NCBI GenBank assembly: GCA_002221725.1
Contig: NJFT01000006.1
Coordinates: 124,001-188,000, forward strand
Length of the DNA stretch: 64,000 nucleotides
Origin: Scedosporium boydii
Lineage: Eukaryota; Ascomycota; Sordariomycetes; Microascales; Microascaceae
Reading direction: 5' to 3'
The translations under genes were made by a program, and so were the position numbers. Shown here in pieces: positions 34,698 to 45,513 of the stretch. Position 1 is the stretch's first letter; every line of letters begins with the position of its first letter. The notes under the pieces were generated by a model. It did no database searches. It had not been told where the DNA came from and saw only the letters and a program-made list of their open reading frames with translations.

Positions 34698-37218
34698 ATG
34701 TCTTTCTTCGGCGGGTTCAGCGGGTCCCGACATAACACCTCGGCGCCTGGCTTTTCTCAAGCCCATGATCCTTTCATGGGCCTGTCTAATGCCGCCGAGG
34801 GCGACGACGGCGCTCTCGAGTTCGACGACACTTACGACGGGCTGGGTGACCAGCTGGACGAGACAGACGATGCGTTCAACGATGACACATTCGGCGATTC
34901 TGGTGCGGGAAACGTTGGCAAGGACTTCGACTTCTTCGGCCGCACTGCCCAGGTTTCTGGCGCCATAGAAGAGGAACACCTCCGCTTCTCCAGGCAACAA
35001 CCCGCCGCAACGAAACCTGCGGCCCCACCCGTCTCCGCTCCGGTCCACGCTACCTCGTCCGTTCAATATCAATACCAGCCCGCCAAGAAGCCCGTGCGGA
35101 CTGGCTATGAAAAGTACAAGGATTCCGAGGTAGTACCCGACCTACATGTTGATCATAGCATCTGGGGAACGGCGCCCTCGAAACCTGCAGTTCAGGCAGT
35201 AGCTCAACCCGCTGCCCAACCGCCAGTCTCGTCCGGGCGAAAGGTGATGAGTTTGGAGGAAGTGGAGGCTGCCATGCGTGCGCAGGCCCAGAAGACGCCC
35301 CAGCCAACTTCGTCTCAGCAAGGCCAAGCTCAGGGAGGACAGATTCTAGTGCCTGAGAATGGCGATTTCCTCTACGCCAAGATACGGGAGCCCGCCCAGC
35401 CGTCTCACGGACCATCGACTTCCCAGCCCGGCCACGTCCACTCGGTTCAGATTCTCCAGCGACCTCAGAGCCTGGATGCTAAGCAGCAAGGTGCCCAGAT
35501 GCGTCAGGCGCCTAGCCCGCAGCAGCATCCTCCTTCCGGTCCTGTTCAGCCTACGCAGATCCTGCAAAACCCGAATCGCATCTCGGGAGACGCTGCCCGC
35601 ATTGGAGTTCCCACTCATCCAACGCACGTCTCTCACGGCTCCGGCTCAGGAATTCAGCACGTCGCCCTCCAGATTCAGCCACATCTCTCGGAAGAAGAAA
35701 AGGCTGCATTCCTTGAGCAGGAAACGAGACGTGCGAAGAGAAACCACAAGATCTGGCTCCTTTCCAAGGATAATGGCTTGATGACCCCTCAGGATAAGAA
35801 TTTCATCACTCGCATTCAGCTTCAGCAGCTTGTTACTGCAACTGGTATTGCAACTGAGGAGGGCGAGGAGGCTTCGCTTAACGATGACTTCTACTACCAA
35901 GTCCATGCCTCAATCCGTGCCGGTCATCGCCAAAACCCAAGCCAACCCCTGCATAACTTCGCGCAGACCTACCTTTACCAAACCGGCAGTCGCCACTCCG
36001 GTTCGCGACGGCATGCGCGTGCGGCCGAGAATCATGTCCAGCGTATGGAGCAGCAGGTTCAGCGCGCCGTCGAAGCCGCCAAGAATAAGCCGAAGAATCC
36101 TCAGCTAGTTATCGCCGGGAGCCTGGGCAAGATCTCTTACAGCAATGCCAAGACCCCCAAGCCGCTTCTTAATATCAAGCGGCAAGAGGGTGCTGGCGAC
36201 GCCCATAGGCATACCGGTTCCAAGAAGCCCCACGGTACCCTTGACAGGAAGTCCGTCCTTCGGAACATTGAGAAGGTATATTCCACGCTTATGAAGCTCG
36301 AAGACCATGCTCGCCATATGCCGCCTCCCGACCCGTCTCTGCAGACCCAACACGAACAATGGGTAACCACTACCAAGGCTCTCAATGCCCAGCTTTGGGA
36401 TAATCTCAAGGTCCACGAACCTATTGGCGCAACAACTCTGCATCCTTTCATCGCTTTTTTGTCTTTCAATAAGGGAAAGAAGGCAATTCCTAGGGTATTC
36501 CGCCACCTCACTTTCGAGCAGCGAGCTACTATCCTCACCATGATCATCTTCCACCTTGATCAGCTAGATGTTGTGAAGGGAGCACAGATCAACACTGGAG
36601 ACATCGATCTAAATGCAGCCCTCCGTGAAAAGATCGAGCTCTTTTCAGTGGTCGTCATGCCAAGCATTTTCCAGTTCTTCAACGAAACTAATTTGGACAT
36701 TGTGGATGGCGCTCTTGATCTTATAAACGACAAACTTAGCGTCGACCTTATTGCGAAGACGAGGATCGGCACCTCGATGCTGACGTTGATCCTAAGCCGT
36801 GCAGAGCTTCTTAAACAGGCCGGTGGAGGAACGCCAGAGCAGTGGAGCAAGTGGTAAGTGTCCATCTTTCAAGAAGGAGTCAAGCATCGGTATCGGTAAA
36901 GGCGAATCATATGCTAACATACGACGCAGGGAATCCACATTCAATACCTTCTTCAACATCATCGAACCTACTCTGCCCCATATCTTCCCTGGAAGCATCA
37001 ATTCCGGCGAAGATATCTACGTTTGGCAGCTCCTAGCCGCTATTGGCGTGAGCTCCTCCCCTGAGCAGCAGCAGCGTCTAGTTCTTGCTGTCAAGGATCG
37101 TGTCATGGGTACAGTCAACCACGCCAAGACTCTTCCGCAAGCTATCGGTGCCCAGCGGCTCTCGAACGTCAATTTATTCATGCAATCTATTGGTCTCGAC
37201 GTGGAACTGCTTGGTTGA
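34698..37218 (+). CDS. PAT1: PAT1, mRNA decapping activator
   Basis: Exons 34698-36853 and 36930-37218, 814 aa. The N-terminus (MSFFGGFSG, then an acidic stretch with FDDTYDGLGDQLDETDDAFND) is the segment that contacts the DEAD-box helicase Dhh1. A long Gln/Pro-rich disordered middle follows, then the conserved KIWLLSKDNGLMTPQDKNFITRIQLQQL block, and a C-terminal helical superhelix (from about residue 500) that binds the Lsm1-7 ring and Dcp2. It acts in P-bodies, linking deadenylation to decapping. The intron falls inside the C-terminal domain (SKW/ESTF) and has a GCTAAC branch site. Confidence 0.93.
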
Positions 37219-37856
37219 AAAGCCAGATCGTCAAAAGTCTATACAATCTTTAACTTACCCTATCGTACTCATCCTCAAACGTATCCCGTTCATCCAGCGC
37301 AGATATCGATACATGTGCCTCCTGAGGCGGTAATGGACCCTCCTTGGGAACCTGCAACTGCCGCGGTCAGCAGATCCTCGCTCGAGTCTGCAATATTGAG
37401 ACTCGCGGAATCTTGGTGTGGGGAGGAAACGTATATGGAAGATGAGTTACTTGATGGGTATAAATGGATAACTTTTTTGTGGCACAGTTGATATGCCCTT
37501 GGTGATATGCCCTTGGTTCCTGGTTGTACGATAATTTGAGATTACACCAACGACAAGCTGGGAGTTGATAATAAAAGCTTCAGAATTCTTGTCAGCAACT
37601 CTACCTGTCTAGGCTTTGGTAGGAAAGCCTAGCTGGTGATAAAATAGCAATTTACATTGATTCAGTATCTTGAACCAGTACATGTCAGGACACATTTGCT
37701 CAATATTCTTTGATTGTCAAGACTCCTAGACAGTTATCTTACATAGGCCACCTGCTTTTCTTTCGTCCTTTCATGAATCATTGCATATAGGGTAAAGGGT
37801 GCTAGGGCAGGGTATTACCTGACGAGAACTGGCTAGTGACAACCATCCTGTCACTT
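37219..37856. other. Convergent 3' flanks of PAT1 and RPC5
   Basis: No gene found. It includes a short tandem duplication of TGATATGCCCTTGG at about 37490-37516. Confidence 0.55.
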
Positions 37857-39109
37857 TTAATCAATTTCCATAGCAGTTATGCTGCCTCCCCTCGCCCCAG
37901 TCTTTGATCTTCCTCTCCGTGTCGTAGTCACCGGAGCCCTTGCCCGGGACCTGGCTGCCTGTACATCCTGGGTCAATGGCAATGGTTCCACAGGCTCGGC
38001 TTTCACCTTGGCCCCGTCACCAGGACCGGCTTCCTGCTTCGGCTGCTCAAACGGCAATACAGCCTGCCGTCTAGCAATCTTCGCCTCGATATCATCGACG
38101 CCCCAAGGTGTCTCGAGCCAAGGAACCTTCTCCAAATCAGCATCCAAAGATTTGACCTCCTCCTCGGCGTCTTCCTCTCCGCCCTCCTTAATCTCCCTCA
38201 GCGGGACAAATGTCTGCGAAAACACATCCCATGCCTCAAGCTCGTTCTCGTCGACGAACCGCATCTTACGCCAGGGCTCGGATTGCACGGCGCGGAGACG
38301 ATCAGCCATCGTCTCGGTGACGACTGCGTCGCCGTTATTGGCGGTCTTGATCGTCATGTGGATGGCGCGTGCGGCTGGGCCGGGGCCCGTCCCTGCGCCG
38401 GTGGCGCCCGCTCCGGCTTCTTTGGCGCCGCCTTGTGTTGACGAGGTGAAGCGTTCGAGTTGGTTGTTGGCGTCGACGTGATGGAGTTGGGGGCTGAGAT
38501 TAACGAAGGCTGAGGCAGGTGTTAGGTGGAGGTCACCTGTGATAAAAAAAAGTTTGTGTCAGAAATTTGCCATGAAACCGTAAAACAGAAGGGAGGGTAG
38601 GAAAGGAACGGGCTCTTACCTCCTTGGAAGACGCCGATCATGTAGTTCACTGGCTCTTTCTTCAGGATGATGCCTCCCAACGTTTGGCTCCTCAGAACCC
38701 TGTCCGCGCGCACTTCGTCCGCCCACTCCGCCCTCCTCTCCCTGTCCCTCTCCCTCTCTCCTTTCCTCCCAAGAGGCGCGACAGGCGCTCCAACACCAAA
38801 CCCGCCAGCCAGGCCATGCGACCCGCCGGCCTTGGCCTCTAAAGTTTCTTTAAGCGCCCGTCCATACTGCATACCCTTTTCGCGGTCGTAATTGTCGAGT
38901 AAGTCGAGCGGCACATCGACTTCAACGAGGCCGGAATCGGGCTTGATGCGCACTTCGGTGGGTGGTCGAGGGAAGGCGGGCGAACTGCCTTCGTCGAAGC
39001 GCACGGATTGGTGGAGGGCGAGGAGTCTTTGGTTTTCGGGCAGGGCGGGATTTATGAACACATTGAAGCTGGCGACGATCGGATCGTCCTCGTCTTGTCT
39101 GGGCGCCAT
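37857..39109 (-). CDS. RPC37: RNA polymerase III subunit RPC5 (yeast RPC37 orthologue)
   Basis: Exons 38620-39109 and 37857-38536 (minus strand), 389 aa. The N-terminal half has the Sin-like/RPC5 region: DDPIVASFNVFINPAL, EVRIKPDSGLVEVDVPLD, NYDREKGMQYGRALKETLE and LRSQTLGGIILKKEPVNYMIGVFQG, which is the dimerisation part that pairs with RPC53 (TFIIF-like). The second exon continues DLHLTPASAFVNLSPQLHHVDAN, then an acidic linker and a basic Pro-rich tail ending TAMEID-type residues. The complex functions in Pol III initiation, termination and reinitiation in the nucleus. Confidence 0.88.
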
Positions 39110-39560
39110 TTGTGGGTTTGGGTTGGGTTTATGGTTGAGAAAAGTTGCAAATGTTTGAGTGACGACAGCAAAAAAGTTGATGGTCGTTTATGGTGGGGCA
39201 GAAGCTTTGGTCGGCGGCGACACGCCCCGCGATGACACACCGAGCGATGACAGAACAGAGATCAAGCGTTGCCTCTCGCTTGAGCCTGGAGCAAGGCACA
39301 AAACCAGAATTCTTTACTTTGTTGATGCAAGGACCCGATATTCGGTCTAATGATGACCCTACGATTTTTTCTGATTCTCGCTCACAGTCATAACTCCAGA
39401 GAGCGGCACTTAGTGGTCAAGTCCGCGGTTCTCTCCAAAATATGAGGCCCTGCGCCGTATTGAAAGAACAGAACTGGCAACTCGAAAGGTATTCAAATAG
39501 TTTTATGACTTCTAGATGTTATAATAGTACAGTACATTATTTCACGGGAGCGCCCCAACT
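39110..39560. other. Region between RPC5 and mitochondrial uS12
   Basis: RPC5 promoter and uS12m 3' flank. Nothing further recognised. Confidence 0.5.
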
Positions 39561-40262
39561 CTAGCTGACCGTCGCCTTCTTGGGCTTCTTCGTTCCATAC
39601 TTGCTTCGACTCGTCGACCGTCCAGTAACACCTCCCTAGAAAAGCTGTTAGCACTTCAAGCAATGGCAGTATACCAAGTCCTGGAATTCGTCACCACATA
39701 CCAAGTCGAGCGCGCCACGAACCAAGTGGTACCTCACACCGGGACAATCCTGACTGCGTCCACCACGAACGAGCACAACGCTGTGCTGCTGAATGTTGTG
39801 GCCCTCACCGGGAATGTAAGCCGTAACCACACGTCCTGTCGTCAATCGCACACGCGCCGTTTTTCGCTCGCCCGAGTTAGGCTTCTTGGGCCTCGTGATT
39901 CCGACCTTGAGGCAGACTCCCTTCTGGAAAGGGGACTTTCGCTCGGCAAGGGCTGGAGACACGGCGTGTCTCGCCTTCTTTCCTTTTCGGCAGCCCTATT
40001 CCCCCCAAAACAGCTATTAGAAACTTTCGACATAAAGTCGATAAACGGTTTGGATGGGGCGTACCCGTAGCACCTGCATCAACGTGGCATTCTGGACGGG
40101 GGTGGAAGAGAAGGGGCGGATGGCTGGTCGGAAGGCCGTTTGGAAGGTCGGCAGGAAGGGTGAGATCGAGGGTCGGGTCAATGGTTGTCGCATTGACTGC
40201 CTAAGAATAGGCGTCGCGAGATAACGAAGAATTGTCCCGGGCATCGTGGGCGACGTGTGCAT
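39561..40262 (-). CDS. MRPS12: Mitochondrial small-subunit ribosomal protein uS12m
   Basis: Exons 40065-40262, 39702-39995 and 39561-39635 (minus strand), 188 aa. The first about 50 residues are a basic presequence ([20 protein letters not shown]), followed by [26 protein letters not shown]. The S12 core is highly conserved: [72 protein letters not shown] and a C-terminal [12 protein letters not shown]. The PKKPNS loop lies at the ribosomal decoding centre. A second in-frame Met at 40244 (MPGTILRYL) is an equally possible start. It is divergent from the acyl-CoA dehydrogenase gene. Confidence 0.94.
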
Positions 40263-40684
40263 CTAGTCCCAAATGCTACTGCTCTATCGTGATCCATCAA
40301 AAGCCTTCAATTCTGCCATCAAAATTGCTCAAAGCGGTCATGGCGCATTATCGGCTAAATATCGGCCTTGCTTTGACCATACCCACCGTTTTTTATGACG
40401 TACGATTAGACTTTCAGAAAGCGGAAGTTGCCGAATCGGTATTCGGGGGATGGATATCCTCGGCAGAAAAGTAGCTGACCTCCAGCTTGGCCCTATAACA
40501 TGACCTCGATCTTCTGGTGTGGGGGAAAGATCCTGCAAGCTTCTACTTCTTTTCCTTCTTCCATCCCTCAATCTTTCGAGCCCTAGCCATTGAGTGCGAG
40601 ACCGTTGATTTCGACTCGTTACCTTCCAATCCGTTGACAATTGTGCTCTGAGAATCCCTCAATCGCCACACGAGGCCGTCCGAG
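40263..40684. promoter_or_regulatory. Divergent promoter region, uS12m and acyl-CoA dehydrogenase
   Basis: 422 bp between two divergent nuclear genes for mitochondrial proteins. No individual site assigned. Confidence 0.55.
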
Positions 40685-42351
40685 ATGTCTTCCCTTTCGC
40701 GTACCATTCGACCCGCCCTCCGCGTCGCTGGCAGGGCTGCATCGAAAAATGTGACCGCCATTCGGGCGACTTCGGCGTTGAGGTCTTCTCAAGGATCGAA
40801 CACGTAGGTTGCCAGTTTACTATCCCAGGGCCTCGGTGGTGTGTACCGATCGGTGTGCCCCACCGTTCACATGTCTAATATTCCAATTGTAGTGTACGGT
40901 CTTTCTCTGCTATTCCCTGCCGCCGCAATGAGGCCGTGGACATTAGCGACATCCCGCCCACTCCGATCACACACTTCACCGAGGTCGAGACGGCGATGAG
41001 GGAATCCGTTTCCAAGTTTGCCAACGATGTCATCCTCCCCAAGGTTCGAGATATGGATGAGGCGGAAGCTATGGAGCCCGCCATTGTCGAGCAGCTCTTC
41101 GAGCAGGGCTTCATGGGTGTCGAGATTCCCGAGGAGTACGGTGGTGCGGGAATGAACTTCACCTCTGCCATTATCGGCATTGAGGAGCTTGCGCGGGTTG
41201 ACCCCAGCGTCAGCGTTATGGTCGATGTCCACAACACTTTGGTCAACACTGCCATCATGAAGTGGGGATCCGCCGACCTCAAGAAGAGGTTCCTCCCCAA
41301 GCTCGCGACCAACTCTGTCGGTACGTTTTGTTTTCCCCCCCTTCTCGTAGCCTCCTTTACTAGGCACCTAGCCTAGGGCTATGTTTATCGGCTTACACGG
41401 AGTAGGTTCGTTCTGCTTGTCGGAGCCCGTTTCCGGCTCGGACGCTTTCGCGCTCGCGACAAAGGCCGAGGAGACCAGCGACGGCTTCAAGATCTCTGGG
41501 TCGAAGATGTGGATCACCAACTCCATGGAGGCCGGCGTCTTCATTGTCTTCGCCAACCTCGACCCCAGCAAGGGCTACAAGGGTATCACCGCCTTCATCG
41601 TCGAGAAGGGCACCCCAGGCTTCTCGATCGCCAAGAAGGAGAAGAAGCTCGGCATCCGAGCCAGCAGCACCTGCGTCCTCAACTTCGACGATGTCGTCGT
41701 CCCCAAGGAGAACATCCTAGGTGAGAGGGGCCAGGGTTACAAGTATGCCATCAACATCCTCAACGAGGGTCGCATTGGTATCGCTGCGCAGATGACTGGT
41801 TTGGCCCTCGGTGCCTTCGAGAACGCCGCCAAGTGAGTTCCACCCCCGAGCCCGAAAATTCTCCAATTAACTCGTGACATATTAATCTAACTTGCAATGT
41901 CAAGGTACGCCTTCAACGAGAGGAAGCAGTTCGGCCAGCTCATCGGTGAGTTCCAGGGCATGCAGCACCAGATTGCGCAGTCCTACGTCGAGATCACCGC
42001 CGCTCGCCACCTCGTCTACAACGCCGCCAGGAAGAAGGAGGCTGGCGAGAACTTCATCAGGGATGCCGCCATCGCGAAGCTCTACGCTTCTCAGGTCGCT
42101 GGACGTGTCAGCAGCCTTGCCGTTGAGTGGATGGGCGGTATGGGCTTCGTCAGGGAGGGCCTCGCCGAGAAATTCTTCAGGGACAGCAAGATTGGCGCCA
42201 TCTACGAGGGCACCAGCAACATCCAGTACGTTTTCATTTTAGCCTCGTCGCGTTTTCATTCTACTTTGGAACTTTTAACTAACAAGTGCACCACCTCCTC
42301 TCTAGGTTGAACACTATTGCGAAGAGCCTCCAGAAGGACTACTCGGCGTAA
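40685..42351 (+). CDS. Mitochondrial short/branched-chain acyl-CoA dehydrogenase
   Basis: Exons 40685-40803, 40893-41320, 41406-41832, 41905-42225 and 42306-42351, 446 aa. An Arg/Ser-rich mitochondrial presequence (about 1-55) precedes the FAD-dependent acyl-CoA dehydrogenase fold. The signatures [12 protein letters not shown] and KMWITNS mark the FAD and substrate sites, and GGMGFVREG and [13 protein letters not shown] the C-terminal helices. [10 protein letters not shown] contains the catalytic glutamate at the position used by short-chain and ACADSB-type enzymes. It oxidises short straight or 2-methyl-branched acyl-CoA (beta-oxidation, isoleucine/valine breakdown), passing electrons to ETF in the matrix. 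Chain-length preference is inferred from resemblance. Confidence 0.93.
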
Positions 42352-45300
42352 GCATAGGGAGCTCGAGTCAGGGATCTCAATCATGTAAATAGTATTAGGC
42401 CACTTGGATGTACAGCAGTTTTCTCAAAATGGTTCCGGATGTATGCTCCGCGGGTAGTCTTTAGGAAGAAGTAAAATGTTAAAAAACAAAAAAAAAAAAA
42501 AAAAATAACCCTCAATCTCACTGCACTATAATATTCAATGTTATCAGTCGGTTTAGTTGGCACAAGGGTTTTGCCCCGGAATTTTCCTCTGGAACCACCT
42601 TGCCTCGGTTGCAGCGGCCAAACGTGTGGTGTTTTGACCCGCCTCTCAAGTGCTATTTTTTTTTTTTTTCCTTTTTTTTCTCAACGGTCTACGAAATAGT
42701 GTGCCTGTGTAGTGCAGTGTTTGAACTTGGCGGTCTCGTTATCTTATGACGTTGACATCCAGTGATTGCCGACGCACCCCGCGGATAATACCAAAACGGC
42801 CGAACCCTTGGAAGGGTTCTCTTAATTAACGGCCGAGGTGGGACTAGGACGGTTGCGTTCGGGCTCTCAGCCACCGAAGCAAGCCGATTTACTGGAGGTC
42901 GAAGTGTCCCCAAGGACCGAACGGCCTTATCTGGGCTGTGATGAAGACATCAATTGATCCTCCTCATACTCCTAGTAAACTCAAGGGCCGCTCAATATCC
43001 CTGTCTGCTTCAATGTTGGGCAGCTAGGTCGGGGATCAAATTAGACGAGTGGGTTTTGTCGTCGTATTGCAGACGGTACCTCCGAACAGACTTCTTCTGC
43101 ACACATTAACTCGGCGCTGCGATGCCGGTCCGGATTAGAACACCAGGGAGATGATGTGAAATATGTACGTGAGTATGCAGGCTTCGTAATTCTCGAAAGC
43201 CACCATGCAGAAGCGCTGCCCGCCCAGCCTCTGGGATGTTCGCTCTAGGTTCCAAGACGTCCAAAGAGTGCAAGTTGAAGGTTCGCCAAAGAAGCATACT
43301 TTCTTGAGCAACCTGAACAATTCCAATTCTCGCATCTCGGAGGCATCCAAAGCCGATGCTAGATAGACTCAGCCCCAAGGCCCGAAGTCTGTGTCTCCCA
43401 AAGAGCGACACCGCGGAAGCTTAATCGATGACTTCAATGCCAAATCAGGAATTCAACACGGAGAAAATGACACTAAAGGGGCATTTTAGATTCCAACTAC
43501 CACCGGGGGTTGGGTGTACCTCGTGCCTCGCGCCTCCAAATCACGCCCTGAGGTGTGGCCCGCCTGAACTTTACCCCGCCGTGCCTGGCGTTGGTGTGCC
43601 CCTCTAAGTTCGTCGCCCGTTTGAATTTGGTGTTGCTTGGTTCCTCTGAGGGCTGAGGAGGGGGTCGAGAAACTTTCGGGCGGTGTAAGGTCCGACTGCC
43701 CCGCCGCGCACACACTCCAATGTTCGTAGTGGAGTGAACATGCTGTGCCACATTGACAGGACGCACCAAAAGTCCTAGGACCCATGGTGACTCTCTGGGG
43801 ATTTCTAGGACTTGAAGCCGCCACTTTGAAAGTGCAGAGACATCAACAGATTGATCACCGATCCTTGCGTGTCAACGACGTGCGATGTACCTCCGTACCT
43901 CCAGACTTGGAGACTTCAGGTTTGGAATATCAACTACCTTATTTAAATTGGGAGTCGCATCCATGTACATATAGAATAAATACGTTGATGTCATTGATGT
44001 GGCTCTTTCCTCCACCTCCTCGCCTTGGCTCCCAGTGCGGAAATCTTTATCGCTTAAAGAAGGAAGAAAAAAAAATAGAAAGTTGTCTTCTAGCATTCAG
44101 TCGTCAGCAGAATCCAACAGGATTTGATCGTTGAGAAGGGATCATCAGCAGCCGGAGCTGAAGCCACCTAAACAAGTAGTGTTACTTCGTACAATGTTGG
44201 AGATTGCATTGAACAAGAAGGACAAGAGCAATAACAGGGGATACTGGGTAATAATAGTTTCGAGCTGGGAAAGAGAAGTTGTGGACTCAGTTCACTTCTT
44301 ACACTCTTACATCAAAGTATCCCGCCTCATGCGAAACACGAAACACAAAGGAGTAGCTGGGTCCGGGTTGTAACAGCTGTAACAGCACCAAGCCTTGAGC
44401 ATCGAGTGACTTCAATTGAGAAGTCCTAAAGGACAAGACTCTGAGCTCAGAGACAGCAAGTCGATCGTACGTCTAAGAAGATAGGTAGATATTGATGATA
44501 GATCCCCTGGTTTTGAAAGTGAGAACCAGATCCACCAAGAAGTGCTGGATACGACCCACTAAGGACTAATACGACCAGACCCTCCCTAGAAACCCCATCA
44601 AACACCGACAACCTCTTCGATGCTCATTGCTTTGAGATCAAATGGAATTATTTCTCAGGGGTTGAATTTGACGCCTGGTGACAGGCTGAGATCCATTCGA
44701 GTCAAGTCCTCAAAAGTGAACTTGATGTCCAGTACTTCGTACTTCACGGTCATAGTCACAACAATACCGAAGCCACAGTCGCAGCTGCCCAGCGTTCAGA
44801 GCATCGATGTACGTAGTCATCTAGCGTAATACAATTGCAGTGTACACCTACGAAGTAACTAGATTACCTTAATACATCGATTGATGTTGGCAGGTGCAGA
44901 CGGACGCGGACTGGGTACACCCAAACTTCATTGTTGTATGTACAACTAACTGTACCTTTCATGTTGTTGCTCCACACAACTCGAACACAAACCAAACCAA
45001 ACCAAACCAAACCACCAAAACGGCCGAACCAGAACCAACCAGACCAACCTAGCCAAACCCCTCCCGCCGGCAAAACCGAATTGAAAAACAGACGCTAATT
45101 GCCATCAACTTGTCAACGCAAGACCAGACCATTTCTCCCACCTCGTCTCGTCCCCTGACATTGATGAGCGAAAATAGGGCAGTAGTGTAGCGGAGAAGCG
45201 GCTTGCTTTTGCATCTTCTCCCCTCGTGGCCTACATACATACTAATTTCCCCAGCAAACCACCCCGCTCGAAGAGACCAAGCCAGCACGGCTTGAGCCCC

Positions 45301-45513
45301 TGGCCCGTCTTCTGCAATCACCCCTCACCCCGCAGACAACGTCGCCTGGCCGGTGCTTCGACGTCGTCCCATCCACGCCCGACGAAAATTATAGCGCCAT
45401 CACCACTTCTCTCTACTACCACCGAGATCACCAAATAATCTCCTCCCCCAACCGACCTCGTGCCTGTGAAACCTATTCTTTCTAGTCCCCGAGCGTGCTC
45501 GACAACCGCCAAG
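42352..45513. other. 3.2-kb gene-free region upstream of PKC1
   Basis: No credible gene. It holds an A run near 42488-42505, a T run near 42656-42670, two TCAATTGA sites (42950, 44412), three ACTTCGTA/TACGAAGT sites (44184, 44734, 44849) and an ACCAA pentamer repeat at about 44991. The 3' few hundred bases are C-rich, as in a PKC1 leader. Confidence 0.5.
44991..45013 (+). repeat. ACCAA pentanucleotide microsatellite
   Basis: Four full ACCAA units plus a partial one, in an A/C-rich stretch of the PKC1 upstream region. Confidence 0.8.

Noticed and set aside
43486..43824. Overlapping minus-strand frames with faint internal repetition
   Set aside because: No domain, and the repetition is too weak to call a repeat or a gene.
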